Counted from the stretch's first letter, positions 52,297 to 61,102 are shown. The stretch is 64,000 nucleotides of DNA from Rhodococcus sp. B7740 (GCF_000954115.1 NZ_CP010797.1:1054001-1118000); one strand, 5' to 3'. Notes: a model not told the origin generated them from the sequence alone. Numbers and translations are program-made.

Positions 52297-53109
52297 TCAG
52301 AAGGCGGGCCAGGGTATGGGTCTGCTCGAGCGAGGTTCCGGCATGATCGGGCGGGCGATCAACTCCTGCGCCCGGTCGAGAACCGCGACCGTTTCGGTCA
52401 GGGTGATCTTGTCGACCAATCGAGGAGCGGTGACCGTGTCGAACGTCTCGACGAACCGCACCACGTCGGTCATCAACGCATCGTCCACCGCCTGGCCCGC
52501 CCAGCCCCACAGCACCGTGCGCAACTTGTTCTCGGCGTGCAGGCAGATGCCGTGATCGACCCCGTACACGTAGCCGTCGAGACCTTCGAGCGCGTGCCCG
52601 CCCTTGCGATCGGCGTTGTTGAGGATCACGTCGAGCACCGCCATCCGCTGCAGCCGTGGATCGTCGGCGTGGATGAGCGCGATCTCCTCGCCCTCGCCGT
52701 CGTACGCCTGCAGTACCGGAATCCAGCCCGCAGGTACGAGATCGGGACGGCAGATGTCGACCAGGTCGACGCGTCCCTCGGCGTGATCGTCGGGCGTGTC
52801 GATCCACTTCTGCACCATGCCGGGACCGAACGGGCCGTCGCGCAGCACCGTCGGCGGGATGACGCCCCAACCGAGGGCCTCGGAGATTTCGTACGACGCC
52901 ACTTCCCGGCCCGCAAGAGTGCCGTCCGGAAAATCCCACAGCGGGACTTCCCCGCGAACCGGTTTGTACACGCACCGGACGGCCTTCTCGCCCTCGCCCG
53001 CCTCGCACACCAGCGTGGCGTTGCTGGCCGACACCACCCGACCGACGACGGTCAGGTCGCCGGTCTCCATGGTTTCGCGGCCCTCGAACGGCGGCAGTTC
53101 GACGGTCAA
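52297..53109 (-). CDS. SCO1664-family protein (Rv2133c-like), kinase-like fold
   Basis: A 270-aa protein of the actinobacterial SCO1664 family, distantly like phosphatidylinositol 3-/4-kinase domains: CVYKPVRGEVPLWDFPDG near the N-terminus, then NNADRKGGHAL and YGVDHGICLH, which resemble catalytic and metal-binding loops. Function unproven. I chose the TTG at 53107-53109 because it overlaps the DUF3090 stop (TTGA); a GTG or ATG further in is possible. It lies downstream of DUF3090 and upstream of mshC on the same strand, as in mycobacteria. Confidence 0.82.
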   Translation of the reverse strand: MTVELPPFEGRETMETGDLTVVGRVVSASNATLVCEAGEGEKAVRCVYKPVRGEVPLWDFPDGTLAGREVASYEISEALGWGVIPPTVLRDGPFGPGMVQKWIDTPDDHAEGRVDLVDICRPDLVPAGWIPVLQAYDGEGEEIALIHADDPRLQRMAVLDVILNNADRKGGHALEGLDGYVYGVDHGICLHAENKLRTVLWGWAGQAVDDALMTDVVRFVETFDTVTAPRLVDKITLTETVAVLDRAQELIARPIMPEPRSSRPIPWPAF

Positions 53110-53696
53110 GACTCGTCGACCTCGGTCACCGGGCCGAACGTCGCGCCGCGTCGGTAACCGTTGGTTCTGATGCAGACGTGTCCCTCGGGAGCCAACGGCT
53201 GTCCGCACAGCGGGCACGGAGCACGGCCCGCCGCGATGACGCGTTCGGACCGCACCGCGAATTCACGGGCCTGTACCGGGGTGAGGAACACCCGAACGGC
53301 ATCGGGGCCCTCGTCGGTGTCGTCGAGAACGACCGATTCGTCCACCTCGACCTCGCTGACGGCCAACAGCTCCACCACGACGGCGTTGGCATCGGCGTCC
53401 CAGCCGAGCCCCATCGTGCCGACACGGAACTCGGTGTCGATCGGAGTCAGCAGCGGACTCGTGTCGACCGTATCGGCCTCCTCGGCCGGTACCTCTGCCC
53501 CGAAACGACGGTGCACCTCTTCGAGGAGAAGCCCCATCCGGTCGGCCAGTACCTGGACCTGCTGCTTCTCCAGCGCAACCGACACCACGCGGGCATCGTG
53601 CACCGCTTGCAGGAAGAACGTTCGGTCGCCCGGTTCACCAACGGTCCCGGCAACGAAACGATCAGGGGTGCGAAAAACGTGTATGGCGCGCGGCAT
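53106..53696 (-). CDS. DUF3090 family protein (Rv2134c-like)
   Basis: A 196-aa protein starting MPRAIHVFRTPDRFVAGTVGEPG, the DUF3090 signature. The C-terminus carries a CPLCGQPLAPEGHVC pattern, four cysteines and histidine like a small zinc ribbon. AGGAGG precedes the ATG (53694-53696), which decides the start. Function unknown; it always travels with the SCO1664-like and phosphomutase-like genes, which suggests a shared pathway. Confidence 0.88.
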   Translation of the reverse strand: MPRAIHVFRTPDRFVAGTVGEPGDRTFFLQAVHDARVVSVALEKQQVQVLADRMGLLLEEVHRRFGAEVPAEEADTVDTSPLLTPIDTEFRVGTMGLGWDADANAVVVELLAVSEVEVDESVVLDDTDEGPDAVRVFLTPVQAREFAVRSERVIAAGRAPCPLCGQPLAPEGHVCIRTNGYRRGATFGPVTEVDES

Positions 53697-53831
53697 TGCA
53701 CCTCCTAACGACTCGAACAGCTCCGCGAAGCGATTCGCGGAACTTTCATTATCGGCCACGGATCGACCGTGGACGGTATTGCTTGCCCTCCAGCCTGCCA
53801 CCGATCGGGGTGTCAGCGCCGAATCGGAGCT

Positions 53832-54539
53832 CTAGGTGCCTGCCCCACCACCGACGACCGCGTCCGAAGAGTCCGCGTTGCCCGCTTCCGGCGTGCTGGG
53901 CTCCTCGGCTTTGGGTACGAACACGCTCAGGTCGGACCCGGTGTCGTTGGTCCGCAGCACGAAGGGTCGCGTCGAGGTGTAGCGAACGACACTGATCGAT
54001 GCCGGATCGGCGACGATGCGCTGGAACGAATCGAGGTGGGCACCCATCGCGTCCGACAGCACGGACTTGATGACGTCCCCGTGCGAGCACGCCACCCACA
54101 ACACGTCACGGCCGTGATGGGCGGCCAGCCGGGCGTCGTGTTCGCGCACGGCCCGCACGGCCCGTTGCTGCACCGTGGCCAGTCCTTCACCCTCGGGAAA
54201 CACCGCGGCCGACGGATGCTGCTGCACCACCTTCCACAGCGGCTCGGCCAGCAATTCCTTGATCGTTCGACCGGTCCACTGCCCGTAGTCGACCTCGACC
54301 AACCGGTCCTCGACCAGCGGCGTGAGCCCGAGCCTGGCAGCCAACGGCTCGACGGTCTGCTCGCACCGCAGCAGCGGCGAGCGAACGATCTCCGCGACCG
54401 GCAGGTCGCCGAGACGGTCGGCGACCGCCTGCGCCTGTTCACGACCACGATCGTCGAGCTCGACTCCCGCGCTCCGACCCGCGAGCGTGCCTGCGGTGTT
54501 CGACGTCGAGCGGCCGTGCCGAAGCAAGATGACTGTCAT
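53832..54539 (-). CDS. Histidine-phosphatase family protein (Rv2135c/MSMEG_4193-like)
   Basis: A 235-aa member of the histidine phosphatase (phosphoglycerate-mutase-like) family. The catalytic His is in ILLRHGRST and the second His in ACSHGD. The family is conserved next to uppP and DUF3090; the substrate is unknown. The C-terminal roughly 30 residues are a low-complexity tail. The start ATG (54537-54539) follows TAGGCT by 7 nt, and the longer frame overlaps uppP. Confidence 0.9.
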   Translation of the reverse strand: MTVILLRHGRSTSNTAGTLAGRSAGVELDDRGREQAQAVADRLGDLPVAEIVRSPLLRCEQTVEPLAARLGLTPLVEDRLVEVDYGQWTGRTIKELLAEPLWKVVQQHPSAAVFPEGEGLATVQQRAVRAVREHDARLAAHHGRDVLWVACSHGDVIKSVLSDAMGAHLDSFQRIVADPASISVVRYTSTRPFVLRTNDTGSDLSVFVPKAEEPSTPEAGNADSSDAVVGGGAGT

Positions 54540-54546
54540 TGCACCG

Positions 54547-54552
54547 AGCCTA
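54547..54552 (-). promoter_or_regulatory. Candidate -10 element, leaderless start of the histidine phosphatase operon
   Basis: TAGGCT on the minus strand, 7 nt, then the ATG at 54537-54539. It sits in the 61-bp gap downstream of uppP. Confidence 0.5.
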
Positions 54553-54600
54553 ACGACCGGGGTCTTCCCACTCCGCTCCGGAGGCCACTGTGCCGAACGA

Positions 54601-55440
54601 CTAGGTGGCGGACACGACCCCGCCGGCCAACAGACCGAGCACCACGACACCCAGCACGATGCGGTACCCGACGAACCAGTACAGCGAGTGGTTCGCGACG
54701 AACTTGAGCAGCCAGGCGATCGAGGCGTAGCCGAGGGCGAAGGCGATGATCGTGGCCACCAGCAGCTGCGGACCCGACGCGGCAAGTCCCGAGCCCACCG
54801 GCTCGAAGGCGTCGGGCAGCGAGAAGAGACCGGAGGCCGTGACCGCCGGAATGGCGAGCAGGAACGAGAATCGCACCGCTGCCTCGCGTTCGAGTCCGAG
54901 AAACAGGCCGGCGCTGGTCGTCGCTCCGGAACGGGACACACCCGGGATCAGAGCGAGACACTGTGCCAGACCCATGACAATGCCGTCCCGGGTGGTCAAC
55001 TTCTCGATCGGGCGTTCCTTCCGGCCGACCTTCTCGGCGACCGCGATGACGACGGCGAACGCGATCAACATGAACGCGATGAGGTACAGGTTTCGGGCAC
55101 CGGTTCGGATCTGGTCCTTGAACAGCAGTCCGAGAACGCCGATGGGAATGGTGGCGATGATCACGTACCACCCCATGCGGTAGTCGAGTCCGCGTTCGTC
55201 CTTCTTCGTCAGACCGACGAACCACGCTTTCACGATCCTGACGATGTCTCGCCAGAAGAACAGCAGCACAGCGGCTTCGGTGCCCAGCTGGGTCACCGCG
55301 GTGAAGGAGGCACCTGCGTCCTCGTTCCAGAACACACTGGACACGATGCGCAGGTGCCCGGACGAGGAGATCGGCAGGAATTCGGTCAGGCCCTGCACCG
55401 CACCGAGGACGATCGCCTGCAGCCACGTCATGTCGATCAT
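54601..55440 (-). CDS. uppP: Undecaprenyl-diphosphatase UppP (BacA)
   Basis: A 279-aa polytopic membrane enzyme that dephosphorylates the C55 (or decaprenyl) diphosphate carrier for re-use in cell-wall synthesis; its over-production gives bacitracin resistance. Both signature motifs are present: [11 protein letters not shown] near residue 20 and [13 protein letters not shown] near residue 165. GGAGGG precedes the ATG at 55438-55440. Confidence 0.95.
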   Translation of the reverse strand: MIDMTWLQAIVLGAVQGLTEFLPISSSGHLRIVSSVFWNEDAGASFTAVTQLGTEAAVLLFFWRDIVRIVKAWFVGLTKKDERGLDYRMGWYVIIATIPIGVLGLLFKDQIRTGARNLYLIAFMLIAFAVVIAVAEKVGRKERPIEKLTTRDGIVMGLAQCLALIPGVSRSGATTSAGLFLGLEREAAVRFSFLLAIPAVTASGLFSLPDAFEPVGSGLAASGPQLLVATIIAFALGYASIAWLLKFVANHSLYWFVGYRIVLGVVVLGLLAGGVVSAT

Positions 55441-55642
55441 GCGGCGTCACCCTCCGAGATCGGTGTCGATGGACTGATCACTGTCGATGCGCGGCCGCCG
55501 GCCCGCCCCCTGAGTTCGCGATTCACGGGCACGACCGTACCCGGCGCGGCACGTACGCACCGGGCGGCGCGGCGCACTACTGTGCACTGGCGGCAGTGCA
55601 GTTCGACACCGACGATCACACGTAAAAGGACATTCGGCACAT

Positions 55643-56575
55643 ATGAAGCAGAGATCGGTCGGCACCAGCGGACTTCGAGTCTCCAGACTCGGCCTCGGCA
55701 CCCTCGGATGGGGTAGCGGAACCGACGGTGACGACGCCGCGGCGCAGTTGTCGGCGTTCGCCGAGGCCGGCGGCACGCTCGTCGACACGTCTCCGGCGTA
55801 CGGGGACGGACGTTCGCAGCGAGTGCTGGCCGAGTTGCTCGACGACGTGGTCCCGCGGCACGAATTGGTGATCAGCAGCGCAGCGGGTCTCAGTTCGCGC
55901 TACGGCCGCTATCACGTGGACTGCTCGCGGCGCGGACTGCTCGGACAACTCGACGCCACGCTGCGCGAACTGGGAACCGACTACCTCGATCTGTGGCAGG
56001 TGGCCACCTGGGACCCGATGACTCCGGTCGACGAGGTCGCCGCCACACTCGACTACGCCGTCACCAGTGGACGGGTCCGCTACACCGGAGCCCGTGGCTA
56101 CCTCGGGTGGCAACTGGCGACGGCGGCAGGAGCAGCAGGCACCGGACGGATCGTGGCCACACAGGCGGAGTACTCGCTGCTGGCCCGCGGGATCGAGGAC
56201 GAATTGATTCCCGCCGCAGACCACCACGGCATCGGTGTCCTCGCCGCGATTCCCCTCGCGGGCGGCGTGCTGACAGGCAAGTACCGCAGCGGAATACCGG
56301 CGGACTCACGCGGTGCCGACGAGGTGCACGCAGAGTCCGTGCTGACGTACCTGACCGACTCTGCAGTCAGCATCGTCGACGCCGCCGTCACTGCCGCCGA
56401 CGGGCTGGCGACCTCTCCCCTGGTCGTCGCGCTCGCGTGGGCCCGGGACAGGCCGGGTGTGAGCAGCGCGATCGTGGGGGCTCGCGATCTGGCTCAGTTG
56501 ATGGGCGCATTGATGGCCGAGGAACTCGAGCTGCCGCCCGCGATCGCGTCGGCCTTGGACGACGTCAGCGCCTGA
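55643..56575 (+). CDS. Aldo/keto-reductase-fold protein lacking catalytic Lys and His
   Basis: A 310-aa (beta/alpha)8 protein of the AKR family. The Asp48/Tyr53 pair is present in VDTSPAYGDGRS. The usual catalytic Lys (I-x-T-K-V-G) is replaced by Ala80 in VISSAAG, and the usual His of the DLYxIHxWDP motif is Ala121 in DLWQVATWDP. The active site is therefore degenerate and normal carbonyl reduction is doubtful. It is divergent from uppP with a 202-bp gap that holds only TACTGT-like and TACGGT-like hexamers. Confidence 0.88.
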   Translation: MKQRSVGTSGLRVSRLGLGTLGWGSGTDGDDAAAQLSAFAEAGGTLVDTSPAYGDGRSQRVLAELLDDVVPRHELVISSAAGLSSRYGRYHVDCSRRGLLGQLDATLRELGTDYLDLWQVATWDPMTPVDEVAATLDYAVTSGRVRYTGARGYLGWQLATAAGAAGTGRIVATQAEYSLLARGIEDELIPAADHHGIGVLAAIPLAGGVLTGKYRSGIPADSRGADEVHAESVLTYLTDSAVSIVDAAVTAADGLATSPLVVALAWARDRPGVSSAIVGARDLAQLMGALMAEELELPPAIASALDDVSA

Positions 56576-56587
56576 TCGCCTGCGAAC

Positions 56588-56606
56588 ATCGGACAGGCTA
56601 ACCTTC
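56588..56606. promoter_or_regulatory. Candidate DtxR/IdeR iron box upstream of hmuT
   Basis: The 19-bp window matches the iron-box consensus at 12-13 positions, including the intact core AGGCTAACCT, and overlaps the candidate -10 element just before hmuT. Iron-dependent repression of heme uptake by DtxR is known in corynebacteria. Confidence 0.5.
56594..56599 (+). promoter_or_regulatory. Candidate -10 element of the hmuTUV operon
   Basis: CAGGCT ends 8 nt before the hmuT GTG at 56608 and is embedded in the candidate iron box. Confidence 0.35.
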
Positions 56607-56607
56607 G

Positions 56608-57618
56608 GTGGTGACCGTCAACCGTCTCGCCGCCGTGCTCCTCGTCGCCGGACTCCTGGTCGGCTGCTCGGCGAACACCCCCGGCGCAGGACCCGCGGAC
56701 TCGATCGGCCCCCGCACCGCCGTCGTCGACGATCCGAATCCGGAACCGATCGCCGACGATCCGGCCGAGGTACTGCCCGTCACCGTGACCGGATTCGACG
56801 GCGTCGCCGTCACGGTCACCGACAACAGCCGCATCGTCGCTGCCGACCAGTACGGCACGCTGGCCGAGACCGTCTTCGCGCTCGGACTCGGTGAGAACCT
56901 CGTCGGGCGCGACACCTCTGCCGCATTTCCCGCGGCCGAGAACGTGCCCGATGTCACCCCGACCGGCCATTCTCTGAGTGCCGAGGGGATTCTGGCGCTG
57001 TCGCCGACCGTCGTCCTGACCGATACCAGCATCGGTCCACGCGCCGTGCAGGATCAGATCCGAGCCGCCGGCATTCCCGTCGTGTACTTCGATCCCACCC
57101 GCACTCTGGCAGGCGTCGCCACCCAGATCGAGGCCGTGGCGGCCGCCCTCGGTGTGCCCGACGCCGGGGCTGCCCTCGCCGAACGAACGAACGCCGAGAT
57201 TTCGGCAGCGGCGAACGAGACACCCGAGTCCACCGAACCGCCGAAGATCGCGTTTCTGTACATGCGCGGGCCTGCGATCACGATGCTCGCCGGGCCCGGC
57301 TCGGGAGCGGATGCACTGATCGAGGCGCTCGGAGCCAGGGACGCCGGTGTCGAATCGGGTCTGACCGAGCAATTCGTGCCGATCACCAGCGAAGCCCTGA
57401 TCGCCGCAGCACCCGACGTGATTCTGATGATGACCAAGGGCCTGGAATCGATCGGTGGAATCGAGGGTCTGGAGCAGATCCCCGGAATCGCCCAGACCCC
57501 CGCAGGCCGAGAACGCCGGGTGGTGGACATGGACGACGGGACCATCCTCAGTTTCGGCCCGAACACCGGAAAGGTGTTGGTCGCACTGTCGAAGGCCGTG
57601 TACGACCCGGCGTCATGA
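56608..57618 (+). CDS. hmuT: Heme-type ABC transporter substrate-binding lipoprotein HmuT
   Basis: A 336-aa lipoprotein (lipobox LVGC, Cys20) of the class III (FecB/BtuF-like) binding proteins with two lobes. His in TPTGHSLSAEG and Tyr in AFLYMRGPA are placed like the heme ligands of HmuT. The adjacent GTG at 56611 is an alternative start. It delivers heme, or possibly another iron chelate or corrinoid, to HmuUV. Overlaps hmuU by 4 nt. Confidence 0.88.
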   Translation: MVTVNRLAAVLLVAGLLVGCSANTPGAGPADSIGPRTAVVDDPNPEPIADDPAEVLPVTVTGFDGVAVTVTDNSRIVAADQYGTLAETVFALGLGENLVGRDTSAAFPAAENVPDVTPTGHSLSAEGILALSPTVVLTDTSIGPRAVQDQIRAAGIPVVYFDPTRTLAGVATQIEAVAAALGVPDAGAALAERTNAEISAAANETPESTEPPKIAFLYMRGPAITMLAGPGSGADALIEALGARDAGVESGLTEQFVPITSEALIAAAPDVILMMTKGLESIGGIEGLEQIPGIAQTPAGRERRVVDMDDGTILSFGPNTGKVLVALSKAVYDPAS

Positions 57619-58682
57619 CGAACCGCACACTCGCCGAACGCCGCGCGGGCCGAGGACGGGTTCTTGCCACCTTCGGAGCCCTGGTTGTGGCGCTGGTCGG
57701 CCTGGCGTTGATCTCGGCCGTTGTGGGGCAGGTGCCGACGACTCCGCTGGAAGTGTTGGGCAGCCTCGCGCATCGGGTGGGACTCGAGATCGGCCCGATG
57801 CCTGCACATCCCAGCGGCGAGGTGACCCTGTGGCAGGTCCGATTCCCGCGGCTGACGCTGGCAATTCTCGTCGGTGCGTGTCTGGGCTGCGCGGGTGCGC
57901 TGCTCCAGGGGGTGTTCGCCAATCCACTGGCCGAGCCGGGTGTGGTCGGGGTCTCCTCGGGCGCTGCTGTCGGGGCCAGCTCGGTCATCGTGCTCGGCGG
58001 CAGTTTCGCGGGAGCGTGGAGCGTGGCGTTCGCCGCCTTCGTCGGCGGGCTCGTCACCACGGTCGCCGTGTACTTTCTCGCTCGCAACGCAGGCCGTACC
58101 GAAGTGGTGACGCTCATCCTCACCGGCGTTGCAGTCAACGCCTTCGCCGGCGGTGTCATCGCGTTCTTCACCTTCGTCGCCAGTCCCGCCGCCCGCGATC
58201 GGATCGTGTTCTGGCAACTGGGGTCGCTCGCGGGCGCAACCTGGCAGTCGGTGGCCGTGGTCGGCCCGCTCGCGCTGCTCGGAATCGGAGCCTCCCTGGC
58301 GATCGCCCGCAGGCTCGACCTGCTTGCGCTCGGTGAGAACGTGGCACGCCATCTGGGCGTGAACGTCGAACGACTCAGACAGTTCGCGATCGTCGTCGTC
58401 GCCCTGCTCGTTGCGTCCGGGGTGGCTTTCACCGGAATCATCCTGTTCGTGGGTCTGGTGGTTCCGCATGCCATGCGGATGGTGCTCGGCCCCGCGCATC
58501 GACTCCTCATTCCGGCCAGCGCCCTCGCCGGGGCGGTCGTGCTGCTTGCTGCAGACCTCGTGACGCGGACTCTCGTCGCGAACGTCGACCTGCCACTCGG
58601 CATGGTGACGTCGCTGGCGGGTGCCCCGTTCTTCTTCTGGCTGCTTCGCCGTACCCGGGCTCGCCAGGGCGGTTGGGCATGA
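57615..58682 (+). CDS. hmuU: Heme-type ABC transporter permease HmuU (FecCD family)
   Basis: A 355-aa polytopic membrane protein with about ten hydrophobic helices and the FecCD/BtuC pattern: RFPRLTLAILVGACLGCAGALLQ near residue 80, the NPLAEPG loop, and RRLDLLALGENVARHLGV, the coupling segment to the ATPase. It forms the membrane channel of the transporter. Start overlaps hmuT, stop overlaps hmuV. Confidence 0.93.
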   Translation: MTNRTLAERRAGRGRVLATFGALVVALVGLALISAVVGQVPTTPLEVLGSLAHRVGLEIGPMPAHPSGEVTLWQVRFPRLTLAILVGACLGCAGALLQGVFANPLAEPGVVGVSSGAAVGASSVIVLGGSFAGAWSVAFAAFVGGLVTTVAVYFLARNAGRTEVVTLILTGVAVNAFAGGVIAFFTFVASPAARDRIVFWQLGSLAGATWQSVAVVGPLALLGIGASLAIARRLDLLALGENVARHLGVNVERLRQFAIVVVALLVASGVAFTGIILFVGLVVPHAMRMVLGPAHRLLIPASALAGAVVLLAADLVTRTLVANVDLPLGMVTSLAGAPFFFWLLRRTRARQGGWA

Positions 58683-59521
58683 TGGGACGCACAGCACGCC
58701 GCGACATCCCGGTCATCCCTGAACCGGGTTCGAACGCCCTGGTCGCCCGCGGAGTCTCCGCACGACGTGGGGACGCGACGGTGTTGTCCGGGGTCCACCT
58801 CGACGTGGTGGCCGGCGAGATACTGGCGCTGGTGGGACCCAACGGCGCAGGCAAATCGACGCTGCTGTCGGTCCTGGCGGGAGACACCGAGCCCAGCGCC
58901 GGATCGGTGCTGCTGGGCGACGAACCGCTGTCCCGCATCCGCTCGGTGGACGTGGCGAGGCGACGCGCTGTGCTGCCTCAGCAGCACAGCGTCGGATTCG
59001 CGTTCACGGCCGGCCAGATCGTCCGGATGGGCCGAGCCCCCTGGGTCGGTACCTCGGCGGCACGCCACGACGACGACCGCATCGAAGCGGCCATGACCGC
59101 GTGCGACGTGACGGCCTTCTCGCATCGACCGTTCGCATCGCTCTCCGGCGGCGAGCAGGCCCGGGTCGCACTGGCCCGCGTCATCGCCCAGGACACGGCG
59201 ACGATCATGCTGGACGAGCCCACCGCAGCACTCGACCTGGGACATCAGGAGTCGGTGATGGCCGTGGTGCGTTCACTCGCCGCCGCAGGCCGCGCCGTGG
59301 TCGTCGTGCTGCACGATCTGGGCCTCGCGGCGGCCTACGCCGATCGCGTCGCGATCCTGGACTCGGGTGAACTGATCGCAACCGGTCCGCCGCGGGAGGT
59401 GCTCACCGCCGCAACGCTGGCCCGGGTCTATCGACACCCCGTCGACGTGTTCGATCATCCCGACACCGGCGAACAGCTGGTGGTTCCCCACCGTGTCAGA
59501 AACCCTCCAACACGGAATTGA
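58679..59521 (+). CDS. hmuV: Heme-type ABC transporter ATP-binding protein HmuV
   Basis: A 280-aa ATPase with Walker A GPNGAGKST, signature LSGGEQAR and Walker B TIMLDEPTAALD, followed by the switch His in VVLHDLGLA. It energises HmuTU. The ATG at 58679 overlaps the hmuU stop (ATGA); a TTG six bases upstream is an alternative. Its 3' end overlaps the 3' end of the convergent Rv2137c-like gene by 26 bp. Confidence 0.93.
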   Translation: MMGRTARRDIPVIPEPGSNALVARGVSARRGDATVLSGVHLDVVAGEILALVGPNGAGKSTLLSVLAGDTEPSAGSVLLGDEPLSRIRSVDVARRRAVLPQQHSVGFAFTAGQIVRMGRAPWVGTSAARHDDDRIEAAMTACDVTAFSHRPFASLSGGEQARVALARVIAQDTATIMLDEPTAALDLGHQESVMAVVRSLAAAGRAVVVVLHDLGLAAAYADRVAILDSGELIATGPPREVLTAATLARVYRHPVDVFDHPDTGEQLVVPHRVRNPPTRN

Positions 59522-59870
59522 CCCGGTTGAAGAAGGACCGCACTGCCGTGGTGTCGCGCTGTGACGCATCGGACAGCTGCTGCGCATGGGCGACCGCATC
59601 ACGCACCACTCCGACGATGCTGCGCTCGTCCGTCAGATCGACTTCGGTGACCGAATGCTCGGCCACCGCTTCGACCTCGGACCGGTCCGGTACCGGGGAT
59701 TGCACATCGGCGCGGTATATCTCCACGTACAGGGTGCTCCTGTGCACCCGAAACGCGAACGCCCGGCCGTCGTCGGTGCGCCCGAAGCCGTTCGCATGCG
59801 TTCCCGCGTTCACTTCCTCGACGACGAAGTGTGTTTCCTCGGTTCCCACGTCCACTCCCATGTCGTGCAC
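59496..59870 (-). CDS. Conserved hypothetical protein (Rv2137c-like)
   Basis: A 124-aa protein with an N-terminal segment EETHFVVEEVNAGTHANGFGRTDDG and an Arg/Asp/Val-rich rest; no membrane helix or signal peptide. I recognise no domain. Position (between uppP-type genes and the LppL-like gene) and size match Rv2137c. The start may be the GTG at 59868-59870, with GAGG before it, or the ATG at 59859-59861. It converges on hmuV with a 26-bp overlap. Confidence 0.75.
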   Translation of the reverse strand: MHDMGVDVGTEETHFVVEEVNAGTHANGFGRTDDGRAFAFRVHRSTLYVEIYRADVQSPVPDRSEVEAVAEHSVTEVDLTDERSIVGVVRDAVAHAQQLSDASQRDTTAVRSFFNRVNSVLEGF

Positions 59871-60009
59871 TGACCTCGGACGATCACGCTACCGCGTCCT
59901 CCGCCGCGACCGAGCGGCGACCAAATCCGCCGTGGTGGATTTCGCCGAGATCGCCGCACGCTGGTACAGATGTGGCAGCGCCTCCACCGGCAGCATCTTC
60001 TCGAGGAAG

Positions 60010-60015
60010 TAGGTT
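60010..60015 (+). promoter_or_regulatory. Candidate -10 element, leaderless start of the LppL-like gene
   Basis: TAGGTT ends 7 nt before the ATG at 60023, the geometry seen at several other starts in this window. Confidence 0.45.
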
Positions 60016-60022
60016 CGGCCTC

Positions 60023-61048
60023 ATGCGAACACCGTCGACCCGTTCGATTCGGGCGGCAGTCGCGTCCGCGCTCGCCGTCGTCACAGTCCTGTCGGTCGGC
60101 GGGTGCTCCAACGACGACGAGAACGCCGACGACATCTCCGTCGAGCCCCTACCGCCGGCGGAGTCCCCCGAACCGACCGTGACCCCCGCCGGTACCGTCG
60201 GCGCGTTCGCGCCCGTGGACGCACTCAGTTTCGACCCCGTCACGCGAACCCTGGTCGCGCTGACCGACGCATCGACGACGGTGACCCTCGTCCGCGACGG
60301 CACCGCAGCCGAGACCCGCGTGGTCGACCTGGGCTCGACGGCAGCAGAACTCGTCGCCGGACGGGACTCGACAGTGCTCGTCCCGATGGACGGCACCGTC
60401 GCGAGGATCGCCGTCGCGGACGGACAGCGCACCGACCTGGCGGTCGACGCCGACGCGCTGTCGGCAGCAGACCTGCCCGACGGCACGACGGCCGTCGGCG
60501 ACGACACCGGCACGGTGCGCGTGCTCGATCCGAACGGTCAGGTCACCACCACGATCTCCGGCGGCAGCGTGACCTCAGCCGATGCTCTGGCCAGTACACC
60601 GAACGGTGTCTCGGTCCTCGATCGACGACAGACGTCGGTGACCGACCTGAATCTGGACGACGGCACCCTCGGAGTGGCCTTGCGCGCAGGCGAAGGTGCC
60701 GCGGAGATGACGAGCGACGAGTTCGGCCGCCTTCTGGTCACCGATTCGACCGGTACCGAGCTGCTCGTCTTCACCTCGCACGACCTGCTGATGCGGCAAC
60801 GGTTTCCGGTCGGGTCGCAGCCGTGGGCGATCGCCTACGATGAGCAGTCCGGTGTCGCATGGGTGACGCTTCCCGCGTCCAACGAGGTGGTCGGGTACAC
60901 ACTCGACACCGGAATTCCGGTCGAGGTCACGAGGTTGGCCACTGTGCGGCAGCCGAATTCGGTTGCCGTCGACGCCGACACGGGCGACTTGTACGTGGGA
61001 TCGGCAACCGGTGACGGGCTGCAGCGCATCCCCGCTGCGGGTCGCTGA
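60023..61048 (+). CDS. lppL: LppL-like lipoprotein with beta-propeller repeats
   Basis: A 341-aa lipoprotein: signal peptide with lipobox VGGC (Cys28), an acidic Pro-rich linker (to about residue 55), then repeats of the YncE/NHL beta-propeller kind (for example QPWAIAYDEQSGVAWVTLP and QPNSVAVDADTGDLYVGS). It should be anchored outside the membrane, with an unknown ligand. It matches Rv2138 lppL in position, upstream of pyrD. The ATG at 60023 was chosen over a longer frame that overlaps the Rv2137c-like gene. Confidence 0.85.
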   Translation: MRTPSTRSIRAAVASALAVVTVLSVGGCSNDDENADDISVEPLPPAESPEPTVTPAGTVGAFAPVDALSFDPVTRTLVALTDASTTVTLVRDGTAAETRVVDLGSTAAELVAGRDSTVLVPMDGTVARIAVADGQRTDLAVDADALSAADLPDGTTAVGDDTGTVRVLDPNGQVTTTISGGSVTSADALASTPNGVSVLDRRQTSVTDLNLDDGTLGVALRAGEGAAEMTSDEFGRLLVTDSTGTELLVFTSHDLLMRQRFPVGSQPWAIAYDEQSGVAWVTLPASNEVVGYTLDTGIPVEVTRLATVRQPNSVAVDADTGDLYVGSATGDGLQRIPAAGR

Positions 61049-61057
61049 GCTCGAAGC

Positions 61058-61082
61058 AGGAGTGGAGCCTGCAAGAACGACC
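61058..61082. repeat. Third, inverted and diverged copy of the jet-upstream repeat
   Basis: AGGAGTGGAGCCTGCAAGAACGACC is nearly the reverse complement of the core of the 32-bp unit at 42550-42613. It lies just after the LppL-like stop, about 40 bp before the DUF5703 start. GCAGG and CCTGC flank it as a possible short stem. Confidence 0.75.
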
Positions 61083-61102
61083 GATAAGGACGGAGGAGGC
61101 AT

